Shown here: positions 1-11,342 of the stretch, piece by piece
Layout of the letters: the number at the start of each line of letters is the position of its first letter
Position numbering within the stretch: position 1 is the stretch's first letter
Origin: Nematostella vectensis
Lineage: Eukaryota > Cnidaria > Anthozoa > Actiniaria > Edwardsiidae
DNA: 64,000 nucleotides
Direction of reading: 5' to 3'
NCBI RefSeq assembly: GCF_932526225.1
Contig: NC_064038.1
Location: 12,647,070 to 12,711,069, forward strand
The notes under the pieces: model-generated
Seen by the model: only the letters and a program-made list of their open reading frames with translations
What the model was told of the DNA's origin: nothing
The model's database searches: none
Made by a program: the position numbers and the translations under genes

Positions 1-218
1 CCCCATTACGTTTTTAGTGTATTTTAAATTACGCGCCTTGGGAAACAGCTTTGCATTGTGTTTTTGCGTGCGCCAGCGGTCTCTTCCAAAGCGCGCGCAT
101 TTTTGTGAATCGTGATGTAAACAATGGTTGCCATAGTTAATTGCGTTGGTCGATGACAATTCTCATTTCAAGCCAAACGCTTGGTAGGTAAAGACTGTCG
201 GAGCTAATTCTAGACAAA

Positions 219-1533
219 ATGTCTCAAAATAACCGAAGAAACAGAGGGCCAACCCCCACCGGATCAACGAAAGGTGAGTCAGGGACTGGGGACGAATAGT
301 GCGTATTGTTGCGGGATTCGTGCGTGTGTCACTCGGACTCTTTTCGACCACTCTAAATGGAGTTATCTTTACATCTAAAGTATTTGTAATTTTCCATTTA
401 GTCTGAGTTATTACCATACTTAAAGGTTATGAAAACAGAAGAATAAATAGCGAAAAGAAAGCTGTTTCGTCTATTTAAATCTATACTTACTTTTGTTTCA
501 ATTTTTTAACAGCCTCAAAGATCCGGGAGATGGTAAGTCATTTTAATAAAAAAAAAAAATTAAGCATTGCTTGCTTTTTAATAACAAGCTGGGATTTTCT
601 TCGCAGGCATCGGCCTTGGATTATGCCAGCCATGCTATTCGAAGCTTGAATAAAGAACTCAGGAAACTTGGGGTAAGTATCTAACGTATTAAGAAGGGTG
701 GCTTGATAAATATTTCTCACAAGAGCGTGTTAATAATTTTAGGCAGAGAACGATGTCCTGGAAACTGATGTAAAGGACGGAAATCAGTGAGTATCCAATA
801 CATTATATTCGTTATGATATACGCAATATATTATATTCGTTATGATATGAGCAGATCTAAAAACGACTGTTTGCAAATCGCGGTAAATTCAAATAGAAAA
901 TATATGAGTCACGCGACACTTTTTGGGATTATCTATTTTATTAATAAAGAATTGTTTCAATATTTGTTTTATTAATTTCACAGGGCTCTAACGGAGAACC
1001 AAAAGAATGTTGAACTCATTCTCAAAAAGCAGGTATAAACAATACAATAAGATTATTAAAAATACATATCACTACTGCGAACGTGTGAAACTTCATGCGA
1101 AACCTTCAAAACTATAATTGACCTATTTTTTGGTGTTGTTTTTGTTTTTGCAATTGCAAGACGTGCAAGTAAATGCAGCGCGTTTCAAATATCAGCTCAT
1201 ACAAACTTTACCCTGGGTACCAGAGGCTCCGAGCTTCGCGGCGACAACGATTTCAGCGATGCGTTTTCGCCGCGAAGCTCAGAGCCTCTGGTAAACAGGG
1301 TATACAAATTTATTTTCATAATCATATTTATACTTATAGGATAAAAGCAAGAAACAGGCTAAGCTGCAAGAGCTGTGAGTGTATTTGTGAGCTTCGCGGT
1401 AGAAAGGTGTCGTTTTGCTAAAGACTGGATATTCGTTTCCTTTCTTTCAGAAAGCTGCAGAGAGTCTTCGTGAGGCATTTACTGAATGGCTTGCTTGAGA
1501 AGGTAGGGTAAACAACAGGAGGACAGAGAACGA

Positions 1534-1604
<71 letters not shown>

Positions 1605-1636
1605 GGCAGACAGGCAGACAGGCAGACAGGCAGACA

Positions 1637-1700
<64 letters not shown>

Positions 1701-3238
1701 GAGTCACACAAAGTATCCATTTCCATCAGCTAATTCAAGCAAGTAATTATCAAATATTGTCAAAAACATAGAACCTCTGTATTATTTATTTATAAACAAA
1801 AACAAAGGAATGGTCGATCGACACTCTTTAAGGTACCTTACTAACAAAATTACCCGTGTTTTCAGGTTTTGGCTATGTCGGCCCCAGCACTTGCCGAAAG
1901 GTACAGGAATAATCTCATCCATTTTTTTCTATCATTTTGACAATGTACTGAATAACGTTTTATCATTGTAGAGAACAAAAGGATCTCCAGTCATTCTGTG
2001 ATAGAATAAATAAGGAAAAGGTATTAGAAGATATTCAACACATTTAATATCTCTAAGTATTGATGCTAAATATAAATTTAATCAATTGGTAGGAGGCGAT
2101 GACAGCACTGCTTGCTGAACAGACAAAAAAGGAGGAAGCAAAAATCGCGTAAGTTACTTTTTAGTTGTTTTGTTTTAATTTATTTTCACAAAATAAGATC
2201 CTTTTTGAAATTCATTCTTTCTTAATCTTTAATTTCAACAGCTTCTTCGCTGAACTCAAGAGACAACTTGAGCAGGCTAAAATCAGTTCAAAAAAAGTAA
2301 GTCGTACAGCACAGTTGAATATAATTAGAAAACATAAATTAAATTTAGAAGCTCGAGGACAGGACTGGAAAGGGAAGGCCAAGAAAAAACATGGTCAGAA
2401 GTTATCAATGGTGACTTAGAAGCTCGAGGACAGGACTGGAAAGGGGAGGCCAAGAAAAAACATGGTCAGAAGTTATCAATGGTGACTTTAAAGTGTACAG
2501 CCTGCAACTTGGTCTGGCAGTGGATTGGTGTGCATAGAAAGTTTAGAGTGCGCAGTACAATTTTTAATCTACAGCCCACTTAGCAGTGGATAATTGATGT
2601 TAATGGATAGTTAACAGATAGTGAGTGGGTAGTTGTGTTGTGGTTTGAAATGCTTCTTGGTTTGAAATTGTTAAAACCAGTTTGAAAAAAATTCAAACCA
2701 AGAAGCATTTCAAACCACAACAAATGTGGCATGGTTTGAATTTTTTTCAAACTGGTTTTAACAATTTCAAACCAAGAAGCATTTCAAACCACAACAGTTG
2801 CTTCAAATTTAGATTGCTGTATATTCATGAGAATTGTGTTTGTTCTCAGTGCACTGCTGAGAGCCAAACTTCCTCCCCATCCACAACAAGCATGGGGACT
2901 GAATGCACTACTGAATGCGCCGAAGTTGATGTCCAGACCACTAGTGAGGTGACAATGGTGTCAGCTGAGACACAAACGGATGCTGTACCAGAGGTGATTA
3001 TATTGAATGCTTAACTTAAAGGGTACAGGACCTATATGTATCAACATATACCCATATCTGACAAAGAGCTTAAAGTATTGCCTTTTGTCCTCCAAAAGTT
3101 ATTCAAAGAATGCTTGCAAGTACAGTATTTTTTTTATCACAGAGGCGTCCAAACCGTGCAGTTCGTGCTTGGCAGAGCTTCAGAGAGAACCTACGCGGCC
3201 TACGAAACCGCCTCCTGCATAACTCTACTGCAACCTAA
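219..3238 (+). CDS. Small coiled-coil protein, 13 exons, unrecognised
   Basis: Spliced model, exons 219-273, 513-532, 607-672, 743-786, 984-1032, 1340-1374, 1451-1502, 1866-1900, 1972-2020, 2093-2148, 2242-2296, 2850-2993 and 3143-3238. All junctions are GT-AG and phase-consistent, giving 756 nt (251 residues plus stop). The start is the ATG at 219, just after a short leader. Residues 1-25 are polar (MSQNNRRNRGPTPTGSTK). Residues of roughly 26-170 are rich in Lys, Glu, Leu and Ala with heptad-like spacing (for example LNKELRKLG, ELKRQLEQAK), suggesting a coiled coil. Exon 12 is a Ser/Thr/Glu-rich acidic linker, and the last exon is a basic tail ending LLHNSTAT. There is no signal peptide or membrane segment. 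I could not assign a family; a cytoskeletal or scaffold role would only be a guess. The many tiny exons (20 to 66 nt) make the model depend on splice signals, but unbroken phase across 12 junctions supports it. Confidence 0.7.
1211..1300. repeat. Short foldback repeat in intron 5
   Basis: Arms at about 1211-1248 and 1263-1300 are imperfect inverted copies of each other (CAGAGGCTCCGAGCTTCGCG against its complement) around a 14-bp loop. One arm recurs at 45825-45857, so this is a dispersed MITE-like family. Confidence 0.7.
1533..1700. repeat. (GACA)n tetranucleotide microsatellite
   Basis: About 40 units of GACA with a central patch of GGCA variants, inside intron 7 of the coiled-coil gene. 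The open antisense frames here are only the repeat translated as Cys-Leu-Ser-Val. Confidence 0.95.
2346..2487. repeat. 71-bp tandem duplication
   Basis: Two almost identical 71-bp copies, 2346-2416 and 2417-2487, lie in intron 11 of the coiled-coil gene. They differ by about one base, so the duplication looks recent. Confidence 0.9.
2637..2795. repeat. Perfect 64-bp inverted repeat, 31-bp loop
   Basis: Arms 2637-2700 and 2732-2795 read as perfect reverse complements. Part of the loop also repeats the outer part of the right arm, so two alternative hairpins are possible. It ends 54 bp before the acceptor of exon 12 (2850). Confidence 0.9.
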
Positions 3239-5136
3239 AGGGCCTCCATTGGTAGTGAGCACACCCTGAAAAACACCCTACAACAACTATTGTACTCAAT
3301 CAAATACTCTTTAGGGTGCTAGCTACCACAAAAAGCATACCATTTCAATTATGAAAAAGTATTTTACCTCATGAACTAAAATTTCCTTCTACATACAGTA
3401 CAACAGAGACATTTTAATAATAAGGTTTTGAATAAGTGTTACTACTGCATCTATAGATGATTTTTTCTTTACACTTCACATATTATTTTCTGAAATTCAT
3501 AGGATGAATGTAAATCATCACCATAGGCAAAGACTAAGTCAAAGTCAGGGCATTCTTACTGAGGACATCTAGCACACAAGAAACATCCTGCAAGTGCCCC
3601 GGTGAGGGGTAGGGGCGGGATGGTATTCCGCGTAACCATGTGTTTACACGTGGGCCCCAATATACGGGCTACTAGCAGGAGCACAAGAATGTGCTAGATG
3701 CTCTCATTGAACCACAGAATAAAACATCAAAACACCTATACAGACTATTTCTCGTGATGTCCCAAGGATAGAAAAACATAGCTTATGCATAATTGAGAAC
3801 CCCCCGTATGTTTAAAATTGGTAGTGCTGACAGTATTAGGCTAATGCTTGATAGCTTAAGCACTTTTTATCTGTACTTGTATTGAATTTTACTAGCTTCA
3901 ACCTTCAACCACAGAGAAAACTACCAACAAGCAGACTTTTTTTTTACATGTGCATCATCGCTAAAGCTAACATCCATCAAATAATTATGCTCGGCCTGAA
4001 CAAACCTCTAAGTGTGTTTTTACATACATACATACATAAACTTTATTTAAGTGTCAAAAGTGTTTAGCTAAAAAAGCTAATTGTGGACACTATAAAAAAT
4101 AAATAGTCAGATAATTAATAAATAATATGATTTAGAATCTAATCTAGCTATATTTAAAATATTAAAAATATTATAGAAAACTATACGTATTATACATATT
4201 AATATAATATATTATATACACAAACACTATATAGACGAACTATCACAGGCGTAGATACAAGTAAACAGACATGTGTATACAAATAGACACAAGAACAAAC
4301 AAACAAACAAACAAGCAACATATAAATAAATAACAAAACAAATTAATATAAAAATATGATACAAGGGTGGTGCACACTCCTCATGTGCCCGACCGCCAGA
4401 CAGCACACGGGACCACCCCACGTGCCCACCCCACTAGGATTTAGCTTTAAGTTTTTAAAACTTACTAAAATGCTCAACTCTTGCACACAAAAATGGGTGC
4501 CTAATATTATTGGAAATGCTTGATAACAACTATCAGCGGCCCTTGCAGTGCATCTATTTTTCCCGACCCCAGCCCCCGCCCTCCCCCTTTTAATCACCTC
4601 CTACAAATGAAACTACATTTTGAATACTGTTCACCTGCTAGTTACATTAAATTTACACAAGCTTTTACCCCTCGCTTTCTGTCTCCGTCCTGCTGTGTTT
4701 GCTTTACGGCACAATACGTAAACTTATTATAATTCTGTGACACGTTAAGGTACGATAAATCAAGGATAAATAACCTGTAGTTTTTATCGTTTAACAAAAA
4801 TACACCGGTAAACAATACAAAAAATAATGCTCATGTTGAAAATATTATAGTGAAGGTAGCTATAATTTCTCTGATCATGCAACTATGGCGACTTACCTCT
4901 TAAGTACACAAAACGATGTCCAATGCTCTTCTTCTTGTAAGAACAAGTTTTTCGAATAGCAAGAAATAAATTTAAAACAATTTCCTTGTGCGCCCCTAAA
5001 ACTTTGAGGTCAGCGGCTGGTCATCATAAGCCATGCGTCATGAATTAATTTTGTATTTTTGGCGCACTGTCATTCAGATGAAAACTCGATTTTCGCTGAG
5101 CTTTCCTCAAAATCCACCTTTTTTTCCTGCAAAATC
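3239..5136. other. Intergenic region between coiled-coil gene and TBCA
   Basis: No exon-like structure was found. An AATAAA at 3718-3723 is a candidate poly(A) signal for the upstream gene. The stretch 4021-4330 is AT-rich with short CATA and AACA runs. The last 100 bases before 5137 should hold the TBCA promoter, but no clear TATA element is visible. Confidence 0.5.
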
Positions 5137-8100
5137 ATGGCTGCTGCTGTGGACCCACGACTGAGACAACTCAAGATAAAAACAGGGATAGTGAAACGGT
5201 AGGAGATTGTGCAATATTTGTTGAAATTTATCCCGATTCATGATGTCGTTTTATAAGTTTTGCTGGTTGTGTTCACGGCTTTCAAATGTCAGTTTTGTAT
5301 CGGATCAGCTATTTGATAACTTCTTTACTTATCATTTAGTACGTTCCCATGCGCTTATGATATTTAAACGCACATCAAATGAAAAGAAATGTCTTGCTTC
5401 AGTTCTCAGGGTTTTGAGGTGTGCTTTACTTAAGAACACTATTCCCCTTTCCCCCTCCCCCCTTTGTAATCCTGGGTACTAGAAACTTCAATACACTCTT
5501 TTTTTATAAAAACGTCTGATTTTCAGTTGAGGCTGGGTTATTCTTATTTTTGGGATATTTTAAGGCTGAAATGTTCTTAACAATTCTTAAATTTTAGTGT
5601 ATAAATTATTAGTAAGAGAATTACAATAATGATCAATTACAATAATAAGATTGTTACTATGAATTTGATTCTGCATTTTAGAACGCATTAGGACGAAAAA
5701 AACATTTTTCTACTATCTCAGCTTCAGCATGTTCTTAGCATGTTCTTAAAGTTTGGTGAAATCTCAGGCTAGATGTTTTTATGAAAAAGGCTCTTATAAA
5801 AAAAAGGTTTATTCAACCTCGTCCCCAGGGTCTTCTGGGTAATTTACAATATGGCATCTAGCTGATGAAGACCCTGGCAGAGGCAGGCCCATTTCCACAG
5901 GTAGACCAACACTAGAGTATTTACCGAATCTAATATGGCCGACAGATTGGTGAAATGAGGAATGGAATCTAACAAAGAACGGCCGTAATTATCACTCACA
6001 TTGCCAAATTTGAGCGTGTTAAGGCAAATTATATATCTCTCGACTGATTTATTTAAGCAAACTTCACTGGCAACTTCGGAAAACAGCAAAGCGCCGTATG
6101 ATATTCGGAACACAATTCGACAAGATTCCAGAACTCCTGTACGCTGTACGAAGTTCAATAAGTGACTCAACCGAAGTATGTATTGATCCCAATAAGACTG
6201 ACATTACTCTGTGAGCCAGGTTCACCAAGAAATGGAACTCGACTCCAACACGCTAACAGGAATAACTGGGTATTTGGATTGATTACTCTGAGTCACATTT
6301 CCATATTTTATCTGTGTGCAGCCTAAATACTTTTTTTAGAACCAGGAAAATGATGGTTGCTTCTCTCAAAAAGGAACTTCAAAGGGTTAAAAATAATAAT
6401 TTTGTCCTTTCTGTTTGATTTATGCTTTTATGGTTTAACATAAATATAATCTTTGTCATTGAAACCGCGCCCCCCCCCCCCATGGTCCCAGGGAAGGGTG
6501 GGGGCTTAGACTTTGACCCTGTACAAAACAGAGAAAAGCCCCCACCCCTCGAGTCAAATGCCCTTACCCCTCAGGATGCAAACTACAGGCAACTATGCAA
6601 CAAAAAGTCATCTAAAATCAGCCTTTATCTTTCAAAGCCAGTACACTTCAGCAAGTACATTTGTACCAATAACTATGAAAATAACAGTTATCTAAAAGAT
6701 GGAAAAAATAAATCATATTCATCTCGCATTAGTTATCATTCATATTTGTTTTTGCACATTTCGCCGTGCAGCTGGCCACACCCTGATACATGGAATTGCT
6801 TGCTACAGAAGAGAAAGAAGTTCAAGCCAGAAACTGACATGACATTTGTGACACTATTCACTTTTCCCAAACCCTCAGGGTGGGGATAAATCTTAGAGTA
6901 AAAAAACTGTCAATTTCCCCACCCCTTTTGGACAGCTTCTTGTTCAAAAGTGTTCTAAACCCCCATGTTAACCCCATGGGGGTGGGGGGTTTCAAATGAC
7001 TAGTGCATAAGTTCCCAAAAAGGGATGTCTTTACCTTATTTCTGGGGGTTTGACAGAAGTTTTTATAAAATCTCTAGAAAAAGGCAGTCTAGAAATACTC
7101 CCCTGTACTTATAAAGATCAACCAACAAAACATTATTAACCAGCCATTTTAGCTCCTCATTGGTATAACTAGAAAAACTACAACCTGTAGAAAACCTAGG
7201 TGGTCTGCGAAGGTGTGTTGAAGAGAAGGACCAATGCTTCAAACATCAGCAAAACTGCTTGTTTTCACAGAGGCATGCAACATGATATTTAAGCTGTGGC
7301 AAAATGCAACTTGAATTTTAATTGACCTTTCGAATTTATTGGGCAGCATGAGCTCCATGTGCCCCATTCCCTGCTATGGCCATGTTTTTTACAACACATT
7401 GTCGGCTTGGACTAAAAAAAACTGAGTTCTGTATCAAAGCTCATGTCACCTTGTGTGATTGAAAAATCGAGCAGTGAGCTGAGGGTTATCTTCTATCCCC
7501 GCTACCACCCCCCCCCCCCCCCCCCCCCAGGGGGCTGGATCAAGAAGGTTGGGACGTCTGGTCAAGGGAAGGGGAGGGAAGTATCCTAGTTGCTAGTAAA
7601 GTGGTCTAACACAAGTGTCAGGTGCCTCTTATGGGTAAATTTTAGAAACCATTGAGCATCACACCTGCTTGAGCGACTTTTAAGTCCATTTAAAAATGGA
7701 TAGTGGGTGTGACACTGTTAAATAAAACAAAGGAAAATTACGGGTCACGTAAAAAAAAAACATTTTATTCTAAAAGAAAGTTGCGCTATTTTTTACTGTA
7801 ATTATCAAGAACAGAAACAGAAAGGATCTATTGTAATAGTAGAAAAGTATATGATTTAAGAAATAACAACATATCTCATAAACACGAACTGTTGTCGAGT
7901 GCACAATCTAAATTATCTCACCCATTAGAATATCTTTCCACCATTTATTTACTTAGAGTGTGCATCTTTCTTTGCAAGTAAAAACCGTATTATTATCTGC
8001 CTTTGCCTTCTGATTTCTTGGCATCCAATGCAATGCATATCGCTGTGATAAGAGAGTTCATTACCCCACTGCTGCTGTTTCCCGAAGTTGCCAGGGAAGT

Positions 8101-9866
8101 TTGCGATAATAATTCAGTCGGGAGATACATAAGTTGTCCTCATCTGTCAATAACAGATTCTTGTCAGATTCCATGACTCATATCACCAATCTGTCGGCCA
8201 TATTAGATTCGGTAAATACTCTTATGTCGGTCTACCTGTGGAAATGGCCAGCCTCTGCCAGGGTCTTTGTCAGCTAGACGCCATAATGAAAATTACCCAG
8301 AAGACCTTGGGGATGAGGTTGGAGTTTATTCACTACCAAAGAGTCATGGCCCAGGGCCACAGGAGCAATGGATAGCCAGCTTCACCAAGCTGCTGGATAT
8401 CCAACCAGCTTGAGAACTGCATGCACAGGTGAACTCAGGCAAAACGTCAACCTAAAGGTCACATCTAATTGGCTAATCTGTGCATCTAAAAATAGCCTGA
8501 TTCACAACTTCCCTGTTTTTACTAATTCTGTCATTTAAATTTTATCACCTACATGAAGTCTAAACTTGATTGATGGAATAATACTTTGGAAACATTGACT
8601 TGCTTTGCTGGAATTGCTGCATAAAACTGAAAACAGCGCAAATACTAAATGTTCTTGGTGCATTTTTCATTAGATTTGATTGTTTATCAGGCTTGCAAAG
8701 GAAAAGACAATGTATGAAAAGGAAGTTGTGGACCAGGGAAAGAAAGTTGAGAACATGATAGCAGAAAACCAGGATGAGCATGATATAAAAAAGCAGGTAA
8801 ATAATAAGGAATATGAGATAATTTTGTGTCCTTTGGGATTTGATGTATGAAATCTTTTCAAGGAAAAACAATACCCTCTGAGAACAGAGAAATTTCTCCC
8901 CTCCTCTGTGAAGACAGAGAGGTTTCCCGGACATTTCGTGTTAGTCCTTTGTCAGAGCAAAAGAGTCTCTTTGTCTGCTTAATGGAGGTGTATTATATAG
9001 ATTTAGGCACTGCCTAAAAGCGGAGCCAGCATAAACACCTTTTGTGTTGACTGATCAAAGGTATTATTGGGGGATCTAGGATCCTGCTCTCTACTGAGAT
9101 TTATTTATTGTACCAACCAAATGGATCCAGGCCTTATTCAGGGGGTTCCACCTGCTAATGAAAAATCTAAAATCATGCTAAATCCACACAAGGTTTTTAG
9201 GTGTACCAAAAATCGTGCTGAATCACACAAAGTTAAAATGGTATGTTTCTATCCTCGGTGACAACAGAGTAGTTCTCAAATGTGTCACATTGACATTCTC
9301 TTTTGTCTCTACACATTAGACGTAGGGTGTCTGTTTAATGGTGTATTAAAAGGAGGTTCGACTTTTTATATAAAACCTGTATATTGTAGAAAGAGGTTCT
9401 TGAAGAATCAAGAATTATGATTCCTGATTGCAAGAGGAGATTGAAGACAGCTTATCAAGATCTTTCTAATCTTGCGGTAGGTAATACACATTTTAAGAAC
9501 AAAATATTGTCTGGTACTGTACAAGCTTACCTGTTTTGATACCTTACCTACATACTAGATGTACTGAGAAAAGTTAGCAGGGTCAAATATGGCTTAAGGA
9601 GACAAAAAATTATTTGGATAGGAAGGTTATCTGGGTTTTGAACTTTTGAGTTCAAAAACTTTTGAGGTCCAAACTAAGGAAAATCGAAGTCAAGTTAATT
9701 CTTCTGTAGAGTGCAATTACCAAGTCAAGAAAGCCCTATTATAGAAACCTTAATGTGGTAACCAATTGTTTTTCTTTTTCAGGCTGAATGCGAAAAAGAC
9801 TTAAGTGACAAAGAGGATTATATTCAGGCCAAACAAATGTTGGAACAAACTGTCTTAGAAGACTGA
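5137..9866 (+). CDS. TBCA: Tubulin-binding cofactor A
   Basis: Four exons: 5137-5198, 8691-8796, 9390-9476 and 9783-9866. They total 339 nt, giving 112 residues, close to the usual 108 or so of the family. The start ATG sits in a good context (AATCATGG). Family-typical segments are visible in order: DPRLRQLKIKTGIVKRL near the N-terminus, YEKE followed by a Lys/Glu-rich helix, HDIKKQ, then SRIMIPDCKRRL and a final acidic helix ending VLEDstop. The known fold is a three-helix bundle that binds beta-tubulin released from prefoldin/CCT and hands it on in the folding pathway, in the cytosol. Introns are GT-AG; intron 1 (3.5 kb) carries a large inverted-repeat element. AATAAA at 10429-10434 is one candidate poly(A) signal. 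The family call is based on sequence recognition and is strong. Confidence 0.95.
5815..8325. mobile_element. DNA-transposon-like element with ~270-bp TIRs
   Basis: The segment from about 5815 to 6090 is an inverted, roughly 85% similar copy of about 8050-8325. Each outer end reads CAACCTC(G/A)TCCCCA and then TCTTCTGGGTAATT. TTTATT lies just outside both ends, but the exact target-site duplication is unclear. The interior contains poly-C tracts (6470, 7508) and no long coding frame, so it is probably non-autonomous. It sits in TBCA intron 1. P-element-like or hAT-like origin is possible; I cannot decide. Confidence 0.7.
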
Positions 9867-10511
9867 CTTGGATACCAGACTGATCCTAATTAATGGATGA
9901 ACAGTTTATCTCTAGCATGTAGCTGTTCATCACAGTAGCAGACATGTACTGTGGTGTGTTGATTTGATTTTAATTGAATTGTTATGAGAAAAGTACAAAG
10001 TACAGTATTGTACAGTGTGCAGGCTTTTTGGTGAATTCTGGAACCCAGAAGAATCTAAAACAGGGATTTCATGTTGCTCCTTTAAGGCCTATTTTCACAG
10101 GCAGAGAAAAGAAGGAATGGAGCAGTACCTTCTTCACTTTCTTCACACTGATTTTTGCACAAACTTAAGCACTTCATCCCTGTTCCTTCTCCATCTGTGT
10201 TTCCTTTCCTAGTGAAAAGGCTGCTGTAAAAAAACCATCACTCTGCAAATTTAGAGAGAGATAGAGAAAGAGACAAGTATTTTTATTGAGGGTTGGCACT
10301 TTTAAAGATATTAAAATATCTTTAGAGAATTTACATCCATCCCTGTTATAGCAAAATGTAGAGAATAAGAACTATTTACAATAAGAATCAAGGTTAAGGA
10401 GTTACAGGATGGTGTGTTTAATTGCACTAATAAAGGATGTCGGGGGTTTTTAATTTGTTTTACTAATGTGGGGAGAGGGTTCCAGTTTTTCTTGCAGCAC
10501 TAAAAGAGGAT

Positions 10512-10545
<34 letters not shown>

Positions 10546-11342
10546 CAAGCCTCCAATTACAGTGTTAGAGTTGCAGCTCTGTGTTTGCTTTTCTTGTATT
10601 TCTTCCACGATCCCTAAGAATTGTACTAGTTTATTTCTCATTTAGTCAGGTGTAAGGTCATTCAATGTCTCAAATACCATAACAAATTCCGCTTTACCCC
10701 GTAGGAAATGGCACTATGTCAAGTTCATAAAAAAAAAACTCAGTCTGCACATTGCATATTTAAGACAAGTAAATGAATGGAATATACTTTCAATTAAGGT
10801 GTCACTATGAAAGTATCAATAATTTTATCAGTAGATTCCAAATGTGTAAAGTAATAAAGAGTTGACTTAGTATTACTCTGATTTGTACCCCCTCGAATTC
10901 CCTTTTTTCAAACGAGCAATTCTGCAATGCCCAATCCTATTCATTCCAATCCTGATGACATGATTAATGAAGCTTTTTCTCAATATTAATCTGACTGTGT
11001 TAGGGTATTTTCTTTTATTGGGGGGGGCTTGTAAATGTGAGCAGCACTATGTAAGCAGCGCCAAATATCTTTACAACCAAAATTTTGTTTCTATAAAACA
11101 CCTCATCCCCATTTTTAGTCCAGCTCTGCCGCACCTTTCAAGAATACCATATTAGGCAATAGGTCAAATATCAACACATTATTATTTTATACTTTTCCAT
11201 GATATTAAACTTCTTCTTTTTTTTTTTCAAAGTGTTTATTAGAATCATGACACTATTAGCCTAACTTTGTACAATTTTTATTTTATTATCTTGTAAAGTA
11301 ACAGCAAGGTCTGTGTTTAATGATGCTATGATATTTTTTTTT
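9867..11342. other. Convergent intergenic region between TBCA and TRP-like gene
   Basis: No gene is visible. It contains AATAAA at 10429, a 33-base poly-T run near 10511-10543, and on the minus strand AATAAA at 11277-11282, 61 bases downstream of the channel stop codon. TBCA and the channel are transcribed toward each other here. Confidence 0.5.
11277..11282 (-). terminator. Candidate poly(A) signal of the TRP-like gene
   Basis: TTTATT on the plus strand reads AATAAA in the gene's sense, shortly after the stop at 11343-11345. A second copy lies at 11235-11240. Confidence 0.4.
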
